Source of the DNA: CAZZKE01 sp964655005
Lineage (GTDB): Bacteria > Pseudomonadota > Alphaproteobacteria > Rhodospirillales > JABHCV01
Direction of reading: 5' to 3'
Length of the DNA: 12,012 bases
Assembly (NCBI GenBank): GCA_964655005.1
Contig: CAZZKE010000078.1
Coordinates: forward strand, 1-12,012
The position numbers and the translations under genes were made by a program. Position 1 is the first letter of the stretch. Each line of letters starts with the position of its first letter. Below the pieces are notes generated by a model that was not told where the DNA came from, did no database searches, and was given only the letters and a program-made list of their open reading frames with translations. Shown in pieces: positions 1 through 7,287 of this stretch.

Positions 1-2415
1 ATCCGGCGCACCGACGGTGCCGTTTCAAAACGTATCAAGGCGCGTGAATTATGGCAGGAAATCGGCCACGCCGCCTGGGCCTGCGCCGACCCGGGGTTGC
101 AGTTCGACACCACCATCAACGACTGGCATACCTGCCCGGAAAGCGGTCGAATCAACGCCTCGAACCCGTGTTCGGAATACATGTTCCTGGACGATACGGC
201 GTGCAATCTGGCGTCTCTCAACCTGATGGCCTTTTTGCAGGACAAGACGGGCGATGACACCGCGTTCGACGTCGGCGCGTTCGAACACGCCGTCCGACTG
301 TGGACCATGACCCTGGAAATATCGGTCCTGATGGCCCAGTTCCCGTCCGAACGAATCGCCCGGCTGTCATATGAATTCCGCACCCTGGGACTGGGCTTCG
401 CCAATATCGGCGGCTATCTCATGGCCTCGGGCATCGCCTATGATTCGGAACGGGGCCGAACCATTTGCGCCTCTATTTCGGCCCTGATGACCGGCGTCGC
501 CTATACCACCTCGGCGGAAATGGCCTCGGAAATGGGCGCTTTCCCGCGCTATCAGGATAATCGTAACGCCATGTTGCGGGTTATCCGCAACCACCGCCGC
601 GCCGCCTATGGCGAGGCCGCCGGATACGAGGAATTAAATATTTCACCGGTGCCATTGGCGGTGGAAGGCTCACCCGACCCGGAACTTTCCAGCGCCGCCC
701 GGGCGGCCTGGGACCGCGCCCTTGAACTGGGGCAGGAACATGGCTTCCGCAATGCCCAGGTCAGTGTCATTGCCCCGACCGGCACCATCGGCCTGGTTAT
801 GGACTGCGACACCACCGGCATCGAACCGGACTTCGCCCTGGTCAAGTTCAAGAAACTGGCCGGCGGCGGATATTTCAAGATTATCAACCGCATGGTGCCG
901 GCGGCGTTGAACCGGCTGGGCTATTCCGACCGCCAGATCGAAGAAATCAAGCTTTACGCCGAAGGCCACGGCACCCTGGACGGGGCGCCGGCAATCAATC
1001 ATCAGGCGCTGCGCGACAAGGGCTTCAGCGATGAAGCCATCGACGCGGTCGAAAAGGAACTGGCGGAAGCCTTCGATATCAAGTTCGCCTTTAACAAGTG
1101 GACCCTGGGCGAGGACTTCTGCACCGAAACCCTGGGATTCAAGCCCGCGCAGCTTGATGATGTCTCGTTCGATCTTCTTGCCGAAGTGGGTTTTTCCAGG
1201 GACCAGATCGAACAGGCCAATATTTATGTCTGCGGCTCGATGACGCTGGAGGGAGCGCCGCACCTGAAAGACGAACACCTGGCAATTTTCGATTGCGCCA
1301 ACCCATGCGGCCGCACGGGCAAGCGCTTCCTGTCCGTCGATAGCCACATTCGCATGATGGCCGCCTCGCAGCCGTTCATTTCGGGAGCCATATCGAAGAC
1401 CATCAACATGCCCAATAATGCCGGTATCGAAGATTGCATGGAAGCCTACATGCTGTCGTGGCGGCTGGGATTGAAGGCCAATGCGCTGTACCGGGATGGT
1501 TCCAAGCTGTCGCAACCATTGCAGACGCAATTGCTTGAGCCGGAAGACCTGGACGTAATCGCCGAGGCGACCACCCCCATTCGCACCGAAATTATCGCCG
1601 AGCGGATAGTCGAAAGAATCCTCACCAGTCGCGCTCGACTACCCCACCGACGCAAGGGATATACCCAGAAAGCCGTGGTCGGCGGACACAAGGTTTATTT
1701 GCGGACCGGCGAATATGTCGATGGCCGGCTTGGTGAAATTTTCATCGACATGCACAAGGAAGGCGCCGCCTTCCGCAGCCTGATGAATAATTTTGCAATC
1801 GCCATATCGATCGGCCTGCAATACGGCGTGCCACTGGAAGAATTCGTCGAGGCCTTTACCTTTACCCGCTTCGATCCATCCGGCATCGTCGAAGGCAACG
1901 ACACCATCAAAATGGCTACGTCAATTCTCGACTACCTGTTCCGGGAACTGGCGGTGTCCTATCTGGACCGCAACGACCTGGCTCATGTGGTGCCCGACGA
2001 CCTGACCCCTGACAGCATTGGCCGGGGAGAGGGCGACCGCCCGGTCAGCCCGGAAGCCGAAGCCATGGAGGCCGTCGAGCGGATAGCCAGCAAAGGCTAT
2101 GTCCGCTCCAAGTTCCTGGTTATCAAGGGCGCCAAGGGCTACAGCAAAACCGCCGCGACCGCCGGCGCCCAGACGGCGGCGGTCGCGGCGGTCGGCGGCG
2201 GCACGGCCCAGGTTGTGGGATCCATAGCGACGGAAACCGTGGCGGTTTACCCCGGCATGACCGGCGCCGCCGACGACCGTCTGGGGCGGGTCCGGGAAGC
2301 CAAAATGAAGGGCTACGAAGGCGATCCCTGCGGCGAATGCGGCAACTTCACCCTTGTCCGCAACGGCACCTGCCTCAAGTGCCTGACGTGCGGCGGCACC
2401 AGCGGCTGTTCATAG
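1..2415 (+). CDS. nrdJ: Adenosylcobalamin-dependent (class II) ribonucleotide reductase, C-terminal part
   Basis: Reduces ribonucleotides to deoxyribonucleotides in the cytosol, using a thiyl radical made from adenosylcobalamin, so it needs no oxygen and no NrdB subunit. The frame is open from base 1, so the true start lies upstream. 804 residues are present, and family members with this architecture run to roughly 1200. Numbering from the first codon, the NPCSE motif gives Asn55, Cys57 and Glu59, matching the radical-site triad. Cys68 (TACNL) sits 11 residues later, the spacing of Cys322 and Cys333 in Thermotoga NrdJ. PTGTIG and a GIEPDFAL-like segment follow in the barrel. The end has a cysteine cluster (Cys777, 780, 791, 794, 797, 803) typical of the redox/zinc-ribbon tail. 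Around residues 717-760 there is an Ala/Gly/Val-rich stretch. A strong terminator follows, so nrdJ is not cotranscribed with the next gene. The first third, including any ATP cone and the partner redox cysteine, is outside the window. Identification is very secure. Confidence 0.97.
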   Translation: MRRTDGAVSKRIKARELWQEIGHAAWACADPGLQFDTTINDWHTCPESGRINASNPCSEYMFLDDTACNLASLNLMAFLQDKTGDDTAFDVGAFEHAVRLWTMTLEISVLMAQFPSERIARLSYEFRTLGLGFANIGGYLMASGIAYDSERGRTICASISALMTGVAYTTSAEMASEMGAFPRYQDNRNAMLRVIRNHRRAAYGEAAGYEELNISPVPLAVEGSPDPELSSAARAAWDRALELGQEHGFRNAQVSVIAPTGTIGLVMDCDTTGIEPDFALVKFKKLAGGGYFKIINRMVPAALNRLGYSDRQIEEIKLYAEGHGTLDGAPAINHQALRDKGFSDEAIDAVEKELAEAFDIKFAFNKWTLGEDFCTETLGFKPAQLDDVSFDLLAEVGFSRDQIEQANIYVCGSMTLEGAPHLKDEHLAIFDCANPCGRTGKRFLSVDSHIRMMAASQPFISGAISKTINMPNNAGIEDCMEAYMLSWRLGLKANALYRDGSKLSQPLQTQLLEPEDLDVIAEATTPIRTEIIAERIVERILTSRARLPHRRKGYTQKAVVGGHKVYLRTGEYVDGRLGEIFIDMHKEGAAFRSLMNNFAIAISIGLQYGVPLEEFVEAFTFTRFDPSGIVEGNDTIKMATSILDYLFRELAVSYLDRNDLAHVVPDDLTPDSIGRGEGDRPVSPEAEAMEAVERIASKGYVRSKFLVIKGAKGYSKTAATAGAQTAAVAAVGGGTAQVVGSIATETVAVYPGMTGAADDRLGRVREAKMKGYEGDPCGECGNFTLVRNGTCLKCLTCGGTSGCS
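2149..2192. repeat. Perfect 16-base inverted repeat inside nrdJ
   Basis: The left arm ACCGCCGCGACCGCCG (2149-2164) is exactly complementary to the right arm at 2177-2192, with a 12-base spacer. It lies in the low-complexity Ala/Gly/Val-rich segment just before the cysteine tail of NrdJ. Both arms are almost pure GC, so a stable hairpin in mRNA or single-stranded DNA is expected. It could be a chance product of GCC/GCG/GTC codon runs, or an inserted palindromic element. The sequence alone does not decide. Confidence 0.8.
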
Positions 2416-2456
2416 ACGGATAGCGTTTTTAAGGGGATATCCTCCCTGGGAAACTT

Positions 2457-2501
2457 GGGCGCGCTCCGGGGTTAAATGCCCCGGGGCCGCCCTTTTTTTT
2501 T
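2457..2501 (+). terminator. Rho-independent terminator of nrdJ
   Basis: The inner stem CCGGGG (2466-2471) pairs with CCCCGG (2479-2484) around a 7-base loop TTAAATG. The stem continues outward, with one G-T pair and one bulged C, to GGGC (2457-2460) pairing with GCCC (2489-2492). Nine T residues follow directly (2493-2501). A GC-rich stem of about 14 pairs plus a U-tract 42 bases past the nrdJ stop is a textbook intrinsic terminator. It separates nrdJ from the downstream operon. Confidence 0.93.
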
Positions 2502-2663
2502 CGCAAACTGCTTCAAAGGTGATATCAGGTTGTCCAACAATCTACGAGACTATCCTTATTATTGTCCTGCACCTTGATTTTCATGTACCTTGCGGCGGTA
2601 AGAACATGTTTGAAACGAACGTCCTTGTCATAAGGACTTTACATAGGTCCAAGTGGTCCGAAT
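2502..2663 (+). promoter_or_regulatory. Leader / probable promoter region of the receiver-MBL operon
   Basis: The preceding terminator and the forward gene at 2664 mean a promoter should lie here, in sequence visibly richer in A and T than the coding regions. I cannot fix it: TTGTCC (2530-2535) and TTGATT (2574-2579) are possible -35 boxes, but neither has a good -10 at 16-18 bases. Three small symmetric elements are present: an imperfect inverted repeat with CATGT (2582-2586) and ACATG (2604-2608) ends, a perfect one at 2621-2637, and a GGTCC direct repeat (2646-2650 and 2655-2659). No convincing Shine-Dalgarno precedes the ATG; the GGTCC copies occupy that spot. Confidence 0.4.
2621..2637. 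repeat. 17-base perfect inverted repeat upstream of the receiver-MBL gene
   Basis: GTCCTTGTCATAAGGAC has perfect 6-base arms around a 5-base centre and ends 26 bases before the ATG at 2664. The size fits a dimeric regulator half-site pair or a small leader hairpin; the right arm (AAGGAC) would hold an AGGA that could otherwise bind the ribosome, though too far from this start for normal initiation. Function is inferred from symmetry and position only. Confidence 0.45.
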
Positions 2664-3902
2664 ATGCCTGACAAACCGATATACGACATATTCATAGTCG
2701 ATGACGATCAGGATATGATCGAGTTCATGGCGGATTTGCTGATTTCGGCGGGCCATCGAGTCTTGACCTGTACCGACAGCACCAAGGCCGTCGCGGAAAT
2801 TATCGCCGGGAAACCGGATTGTGTCGTTTGCGACCTGATGATGCCGGGGCTGGATGGCATGGAACTGTGCGCCAGATTGCGCAAGGAAGCCAGTTTGGAT
2901 AGCACCAGGCTCGTTCTGGTATCTTCGAAATCATATAATTTCGATCGCAAGCGGGCCTTCAAAAACGGTATCGACGGTTTCGTCACCAAGCCGATCAGCC
3001 AAAAGAATTTTGCCTACAAGGTCGAACGCTACATCAAGGATAAAATTGACATATCCTTCTGGGGTGTCCGGGGCACATTGCCGGTGCCGGGGCCGGACAG
3101 CGTACGATACGGCGGCAATACATCGTGCGTGACCATGGAATTCGCCCGTGGAGAGCTGTTTATTTTCGATGCCGGCACAGGCATCAAGCCGCTGTCTAAC
3201 TGGCTTATGGGGCTGGGCCAGAAGAAGGTCGAGGCTAAAATTTTCCTCTCCCATCCGCATTGGGATCACATCAATGCCCTGCCCTTCTTTACACCGCTTT
3301 ATATTCAGGGGAATATTTTCGAGATTTTCGGCCCGCGGCATGGCGAAATTACCATTCATGAACTGATTTCGGCGCAAATGGACGGCGTCTATTTTCCGAT
3401 CACCATTCAGGAATTCGCCTCCAGCGTCACCTTTCGGGACCTGCACGAAGAAACCATTGATCTGAACGGCATCACCATCAAAACCATGTTGCTGCACCAT
3501 CCGGGGCAATGTCTTGGATACCGCGTCGAATACAAGGGACGGTCGGTCTGCTATATCACCGACAACGAATTGTTCCTTGAAACCGACGAAGATCATTACG
3601 ACCCGTTTTATGTGAAACGGCTGATCCGGTTTATCGAAGGCGCCGATTTGCTGATTACCGACACCACCTACACCGATGACGAATATAGCACCAAGGTCGG
3701 GTGGGGCCATTCCAGCGTATCGCAAGTCGTCGAACTGGCCGACCGGGCGAAGGTCAAGAAGCTGTATTTGTTCCATCACGACCCGGACCAGGGCGATGTC
3801 GATATCGACGCCAAACTGGCGTTTGCCAGAAAATCCTTGCAGGAACGCGGTTCCGACGTTATCTGCGAGGCGCCGACGGAAAAAACCCACATAAAAATAT
3901 AA
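2664..3902 (+). CDS. Response-regulator receiver domain fused to a metallo-beta-lactamase-fold hydrolase
   Basis: 412 residues in two domains. Residues 8-125 are a CheY-like receiver: acidic pocket Asp13-Asp15, phospho-acceptor Asp57 in a CDLMMPG motif, Ser87/Ser88 at the switch position and Lys109 in TKP, so all phosphorylation residues are present. From about residue 129 to the end is an MBL-fold domain of the PhnP-like (COG1235) type, opening with GVRGTLPVPGPDSVRYGGN. Its metal ligands are complete: His197, His199, Asp201 and His202 (HPHWDH), then His279 (HHPG), Asp300 (YITDNE) and His371/His372 (FHHDP). Relatives are phosphodiesterase-like hydrolases, but the substrate is unknown. There is no DNA-binding domain, so the output should be enzymatic; no histidine kinase is in the window. 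It is the first gene of a probable operon, with the RidA gene 21 bases on. The start agrees with the usual receiver length. Domain calls are secure; the biological role is not. Confidence 0.93.
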   Translation: MPDKPIYDIFIVDDDQDMIEFMADLLISAGHRVLTCTDSTKAVAEIIAGKPDCVVCDLMMPGLDGMELCARLRKEASLDSTRLVLVSSKSYNFDRKRAFKNGIDGFVTKPISQKNFAYKVERYIKDKIDISFWGVRGTLPVPGPDSVRYGGNTSCVTMEFARGELFIFDAGTGIKPLSNWLMGLGQKKVEAKIFLSHPHWDHINALPFFTPLYIQGNIFEIFGPRHGEITIHELISAQMDGVYFPITIQEFASSVTFRDLHEETIDLNGITIKTMLLHHPGQCLGYRVEYKGRSVCYITDNELFLETDEDHYDPFYVKRLIRFIEGADLLITDTTYTDDEYSTKVGWGHSSVSQVVELADRAKVKKLYLFHHDPDQGDVDIDAKLAFARKSLQERGSDVICEAPTEKTHIKI

Positions 3903-3923
3903 AATCATACAGGAACCCGAAAC

Positions 3924-4391
3924 ATGACCGGCACCGTGGACCAGCGTTTAAGCGAACTTGGGATAGATTTGCCAGAACCGGCGGCGCCGGCGGCCAACTA
4001 TATTCCCTATGTCATCACCGGAAACCTGGTGTTTGTATCGGGGCAGATCACCATGGCCGACGGTGAATTGAAGTTTATCGGCAAGGTCGGTGATGATCTG
4101 AGCGTCGATGACGGTTATCAGGCCGCCAGAATTTGCGCCATCAATCTGCTGGCGCAGGTCAAAACCGCGTGTGGCGGAGACCTTGATCGGCTTAAGCGGG
4201 TTGTCAAACTGGGCGGATTTGTTAACTGTACGCCCGCTTTCACCGACCAGCCGAAGGTCATTAACGGGGCCTCGGATCTTATGGGCGAGGTCTTTGGCGA
4301 GGCCGGCAGACACGCCCGCTTCGCCGTCGGCGCACCATCGCTGCCGCTGGGTATCGCCGTCGAAATCGATGGCGTTTTCGAAATAGAATAG
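3924..4391 (+). CDS. RidA/YjgF/UK114-family protein
   Basis: 155 residues; small cytosolic proteins of this family form trimers, and true RidA members hydrolyse reactive enamine/imine intermediates from PLP enzymes. This one belongs to the longer proteobacterial branch (YjgF_YER057c_UK114_like_1 type) rather than to the canonical group of about 128 residues. Visible landmarks are the N-terminal PYVITGNLVFVSGQ strand, the central NLLAQVK helix, VNCTPAFTDQPKVINGASDL and the C-terminal ARFAVGAPSLPLGIAVEID segment. Arg132 aligns with the catalytic Arg of RidA and Glu147 with the conserved Glu near the end, so imine-deaminase-like chemistry is possible. AGGA (3910-3913) ahead of the ATG serves as ribosome binding site. 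Only 3 bases separate its stop from the next gene, indicating coupled translation. Family is secure; activity is inferred. Confidence 0.93.
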   Translation: MTGTVDQRLSELGIDLPEPAAPAANYIPYVITGNLVFVSGQITMADGELKFIGKVGDDLSVDDGYQAARICAINLLAQVKTACGGDLDRLKRVVKLGGFVNCTPAFTDQPKVINGASDLMGEVFGEAGRHARFAVGAPSLPLGIAVEIDGVFEIE

Positions 4392-4394
4392 ACC

Positions 4395-5567
4395 ATGCCC
4401 GATGGCCAGGACGCTGCAATTATCAGGATTGCAAACGCCATCGGCGAGATTCCGGCGACCGCCTGGGACCGTTGCGCCGGCAATGATGATCCCTTCCTGT
4501 CGCACGCCTTCCTGTCGGCGCTGGAAGACAGCGGTTCGGTCGCCGGCGAGACCGGATGGCGACCGCAACACATGGTGCTGGAAGACGGCGGTGGAAAAAC
4601 AATCGCCGTCGTCCCGCTTTACCTGAAGAGCCATTCCTATGGCGAATATATCTTCGACTGGAACTGGGCCGAGGCCTATCAGCGGGCCGGCGGCGACTAC
4701 TACCCGAAATTGCAGTCTGCGGTACCCTTCACGCCGGTAACCGGGCGCCGCCTGCTGGTCGACCCGGCGCTACCTTTGGAAACCCGCCGGGAAATTCAAC
4801 GGACCCTTATTTCCGGTCTGCGGCAACTTACCGAAAACTCGGGCCTGTCGTCGTTTCACATGACCTTCATCGATAAGTCGGAATGGGATATTTGCGGCGA
4901 GCTTGGCCTGCTGCAACGCATCGACCGGCAATTTCACTGGCTTAACCATAACTACGATTGTTTTGATGATTTTCTGGCCACGCTGACATCGAGGAAACGC
5001 AAGAACATACGCAAGGAACGCAAGGTGGCGCTGGCGAGCGGTGTAAAGGTGAGCAGATTATCGGGAGCCGCCATCGAACCGCGTCACTGGGACGCCTTCT
5101 ATCGCTTTTATCGCGATACGTCGGACCGGAAATGGGGACAGGCCTACCTGAACCGCCGGTTTTTTACGCTTCTGGGGCAACGATTGGCCGACCGGGTTAT
5201 GCTGGTGATGGCCGAACACAATGGAAATCCGGTTGGCGGAGCGCTCAACCTGATTGGCGGCGATACCCTGTACGGGCGCTACTGGGGGTGTCTGGATCAT
5301 TACCGTTTCCTGCATTTCGAGGCCTGTTATTATCAGGCCATAGAATTCGCCATCGAAAACGGCCTGGGCAAGGTAGAAGCCGGCGCCCAGGGCCAACACA
5401 AGCTACAGCGTGGCTACCTGCCCCACACCACCTACAGCGCTCACTGGATCGCCGACCCCGGATTCCGTCGGGCCGTGGCCGAGTTCCTGGAACAGGAGCG
5501 CGAATCGGTCGGCGACGAAATAACGGCGTTGGACGGCTATTCACCGTTCAAATTCACCGGTAATTAA
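4395..5567 (+). CDS. DUF482 / FemAB-like GNAT-superfamily acyltransferase
   Basis: 390 residues with the marks of the DUF482 (PF04339) family, usually annotated as a GNAT or peptidoglycan-biosynthesis/recognition protein. The N-terminal segment has DPFLSHAFLSALEDSG (32-47) and YIFDWNWAEAY (85-95). The middle has a very basic stretch SRKRKNIRKERK (199-210). The C-terminal half has the hallmark EAGAQGQHKLQRGYLP (328-343). FemAB relatives transfer amino acids onto peptidoglycan precursors, but the substrate of DUF482 proteins is not established as far as I know. No signal peptide or membrane segment is visible, so it is probably cytosolic. The ATG lies 3 bases after the RidA stop with no clear independent Shine-Dalgarno, so coupling is likely. 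To my recollection DUF482 and RidA genes are also neighbours in other Alphaproteobacteria. Confidence 0.88.
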   Translation: MPDGQDAAIIRIANAIGEIPATAWDRCAGNDDPFLSHAFLSALEDSGSVAGETGWRPQHMVLEDGGGKTIAVVPLYLKSHSYGEYIFDWNWAEAYQRAGGDYYPKLQSAVPFTPVTGRRLLVDPALPLETRREIQRTLISGLRQLTENSGLSSFHMTFIDKSEWDICGELGLLQRIDRQFHWLNHNYDCFDDFLATLTSRKRKNIRKERKVALASGVKVSRLSGAAIEPRHWDAFYRFYRDTSDRKWGQAYLNRRFFTLLGQRLADRVMLVMAEHNGNPVGGALNLIGGDTLYGRYWGCLDHYRFLHFEACYYQAIEFAIENGLGKVEAGAQGQHKLQRGYLPHTTYSAHWIADPGFRRAVAEFLEQERESVGDEITALDGYSPFKFTGN

Positions 5568-5592
5568 CCTATTACGGAGTATATTTTCGGCC

Positions 5593-6147
5593 ATGCTCCG
5601 TCGCCTGTCATTCATCGCTCTGGTCATCGCCCTTGGCGTCTTGATTTCCGGGTTGCCTGGCGCATCGCAAGCCGCCGCCCTGAAATGTTCGCGCATAATA
5701 AAGCAGAACGGTCGGGAATTTTTGATCAACAGTTGTGATGCCTGTCGCATTGTCAGCATTCAACGGCAACGGCCGGGCGCCGACGCCCCCATATCCAGGA
5801 CGGTGACCATCCCGCAAAAATCCAAAGTCACACTGTCTTTCAGGGGGCCGGGACATTCCAGAATCACTTCCGACGTTCCCTGCAAACAGGCTTCCGGCGG
5901 ACAATCCGCCCGGCCCGGCGGCCCCCAGGGCGACGGCAAGCAATGTATTGGGTTACGGCGCACCGGCAACAACGGACTGGCATTGGCCAACTCCTGCAAT
6001 CGCTGCCGCACGGCGATCATCGAACGCCTGGACGGCAGAGGCGGCAAGAAAATGCAAAGCGTGGTCATTGCCGCCGGCAGGGCCGTGGCGTTACCATCAA
6101 AAGGCGCCGCCTACGCACGTATTTTGATGGAAAAAAATTGCAAATAA
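5593..6147 (+). CDS. Secreted protein with two tandem four-cysteine modules, function unknown
   Basis: 184 residues. The N-terminus (MLRRL, a hydrophobic core to about residue 22, then GASQAAA) is a typical Sec signal peptide, with cleavage near residues 27-29, so the mature protein should be periplasmic or exported. It holds two copies of one module: Cys32, 48, 51, 97 in the first and Cys118, 135, 138, 183 in the second. The spacings are 16/3/46 and 17/3/45, both have NSCxxCR at the centre, and both end in Cys-Lys. A Gly/Pro/Gln-rich linker (100-117) joins them. Eight cysteines in an exported protein suggest two disulfides per module; metal binding is the alternative. The mature protein is rich in Arg and Lys. 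CGGAG (5575-5579) is the likely ribosome binding site, though 13 bases from the ATG is long; no other in-frame start is available upstream. I do not recognise the family. It ends the + strand run and converges on the CoA-transferase gene. Confidence 0.8.
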   Translation: MLRRLSFIALVIALGVLISGLPGASQAAALKCSRIIKQNGREFLINSCDACRIVSIQRQRPGADAPISRTVTIPQKSKVTLSFRGPGHSRITSDVPCKQASGGQSARPGGPQGDGKQCIGLRRTGNNGLALANSCNRCRTAIIERLDGRGGKKMQSVVIAAGRAVALPSKGAAYARILMEKNCK

Positions 6148-6177
6148 CTTGTTAACAATAAGTTATCGCCATTTTTT
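6131..6177. terminator. Possible bidirectional terminator between convergent genes
   Basis: ATAACTT (6144-6150) pairs with AAGTTAT (6160-6166) around a 9-base loop. A run of seven A lies to the left (6131-6137) and six T to the right (6172-6177), so each strand has a U-tract after the hairpin. It overlaps both stop codons (6145-6147 on +, 6163-6165 on -). The stem is only 7 pairs and AT-rich, and the U-tracts start 5-6 bases beyond it, so efficiency may be low. Confidence 0.4.
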
Positions 6178-7287
6178 AATAATATAATTTAAGTCAATAT
6201 CCTGTACGGGGGGGCGATCCATGGGGGGATTTCCATTGACATGGGCCGGCGATAACACCTGTATGATCCCATCGTCGGATTGCAGCAGTTGCCGGTCCCT
6301 GACGTAGTCGTCTTCCATGGTTTCACGGTATTCCAGCACCGGCTGGAAACAACAATCGACGCCGGACAGAATATCTTTCCAGTAAACCAGCGTTTCGCCC
6401 GCAATCAGGTTCGAGACATCGCCGATCAGCGCCCCTTGCGGCAACGGTTCGCGGCGGCGTTCGAACCATTCCGGTTTACCCACCGCCTTGCAGAAATTAT
6501 CCCAGAATTTACTCTCCAGCGCGCCGAGTGCGATGAACCGTCCGTCCGATGTTTCATACAAACGATAACAGGCAGAACCGCCGTTCAGTAAATTTGCGCC
6601 CCTGTCGGGGTGTTCGGCGGCGCTGCCGACCGTGGCGCCGGTCAACCCCCAGTCCTGCCAGGCGATATAGCTGTCGGTCAATGCCACGTCGATAAAGCAG
6701 CCCCGGCGATCTTTCGCCGCCAGCGCCCCAAGCATGGCAATGGCGGCCTGCTGGGCGCCGGCGTGATCGACTACCGGCGGCCAGTTGAATGACGGCGCGT
6801 CGATTGGCCCGGAAGCCGCCAACGCCCCGCTTAACGCCGCGTACGCAATGTCATGGCCGGCATCCAGCGCCCGTGGGCCGGATTGCCCGTATCCGGTCAG
6901 GGCGCAATGGATCAGGTCGTGGTTGAGGCCGCGCAAGCGATCCCGGCCGAAGCCCAGACGCTCAAGCACGCCCGGCCGGTAGGATTCCAGCAATACATCG
7001 GCCCGCTTGACCAGGTCCCCGAACGACGATTTTCCGTCCGATGACTTCAAATCCAGCCGGATCACCGATTTTCCGGCGTTGACGGATCGATAATAGGCAT
7101 CCCCGGCCCCCGAACCATGGACACCGGATAACGGATTCATATCGCGTAACGGGTCGCCTTCCGGAGGCTCTACCTTGACCACTTCGGCGCCCAGGTCGGC
7201 CAGTATCCGCGTCGCCATCGGCCCCGGCAGATACTGGCTTAAATCCAGGACGCGGACGCCCGCAAGGAAGCCTTCAGGCGCCGTCAA
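6163..7287 (-). CDS. Class III CoA-transferase (CaiB/BaiF), alpha-methylacyl-CoA racemase-like
   Basis: 374 residues. Class III enzymes move CoA between carboxylic acids; a subgroup epimerises 2-methylacyl-CoA. The N-terminus LAGVRVLDLSQYLPGPMATRI and the ADLGAEVVKVEPP strand are classic, followed by ESYRPGVLERLG and LTGYGQSGP. His145 (AGHDIAY) and Asp174 (VVDHAG), 29 residues apart, match the His126/Asp156 pair of alpha-methylacyl-CoA racemase; the Asp also corresponds to the acyl-accepting Asp of formyl-CoA transferase. Both racemase and transferase therefore remain possible. The start is TTG (7287-7285), whose last bases overlap the clpA TGA stop (TTGA). No good Shine-Dalgarno precedes it (AAGG lies about 14 bases off), so translation likely depends on ribosomes finishing clpA. 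The length fits the family and the N-terminal motif starts within ten residues of the TTG, so no upstream start is needed. It is the last gene of the clpS-clpA operon. Confidence 0.92.
   Translation of the reverse strand: MTAPEGFLAGVRVLDLSQYLPGPMATRILADLGAEVVKVEPPEGDPLRDMNPLSGVHGSGAGDAYYRSVNAGKSVIRLDLKSSDGKSSFGDLVKRADVLLESYRPGVLERLGFGRDRLRGLNHDLIHCALTGYGQSGPRALDAGHDIAYAALSGALAASGPIDAPSFNWPPVVDHAGAQQAAIAMLGALAAKDRRGCFIDVALTDSYIAWQDWGLTGATVGSAAEHPDRGANLLNGGSACYRLYETSDGRFIALGALESKFWDNFCKAVGKPEWFERRREPLPQGALIGDVSNLIAGETLVYWKDILSGVDCCFQPVLEYRETMEDDYVRDRQLLQSDDGIIQVLSPAHVNGNPPMDRPPVQDIDLNYIIKKWR

Noticed and set aside
670..1530. 286-codon open frame on the - strand opposite nrdJ
   Set aside because: nrdJ is unmistakable on the other strand throughout. 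The antisense product is low-information and Arg/Gly/Gln-rich, as typical of shadows.
2602..2620. GAAC-N7-AAAC followed by GAAC, resembling an alphaproteobacterial LexA box
   Set aside because: The consensus is GAAC-N7-GAAC. One half has a mismatch and the exact GAAC pair is 11 bases apart, so it is too weak to call.
2931..3908. 325-codon open frame on the - strand opposite the receiver-MBL gene
   Set aside because: It mirrors nearly the whole + strand gene, contains no recognisable domain and has no start context. The + strand frame has two complete catalytic domains, so the antisense frame is a codon-bias shadow.
3948..4634. 228-codon open frame on the - strand across the RidA/DUF482 junction
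   Set aside because: It spans two well-supported + strand genes and resembles no family.
6176..6192. TTAA repeats resembling a CtrA site
   Set aside because: The two TTAA copies are 9 bases apart rather than 7, and they lie inside the 3' end of the CoA-transferase gene.
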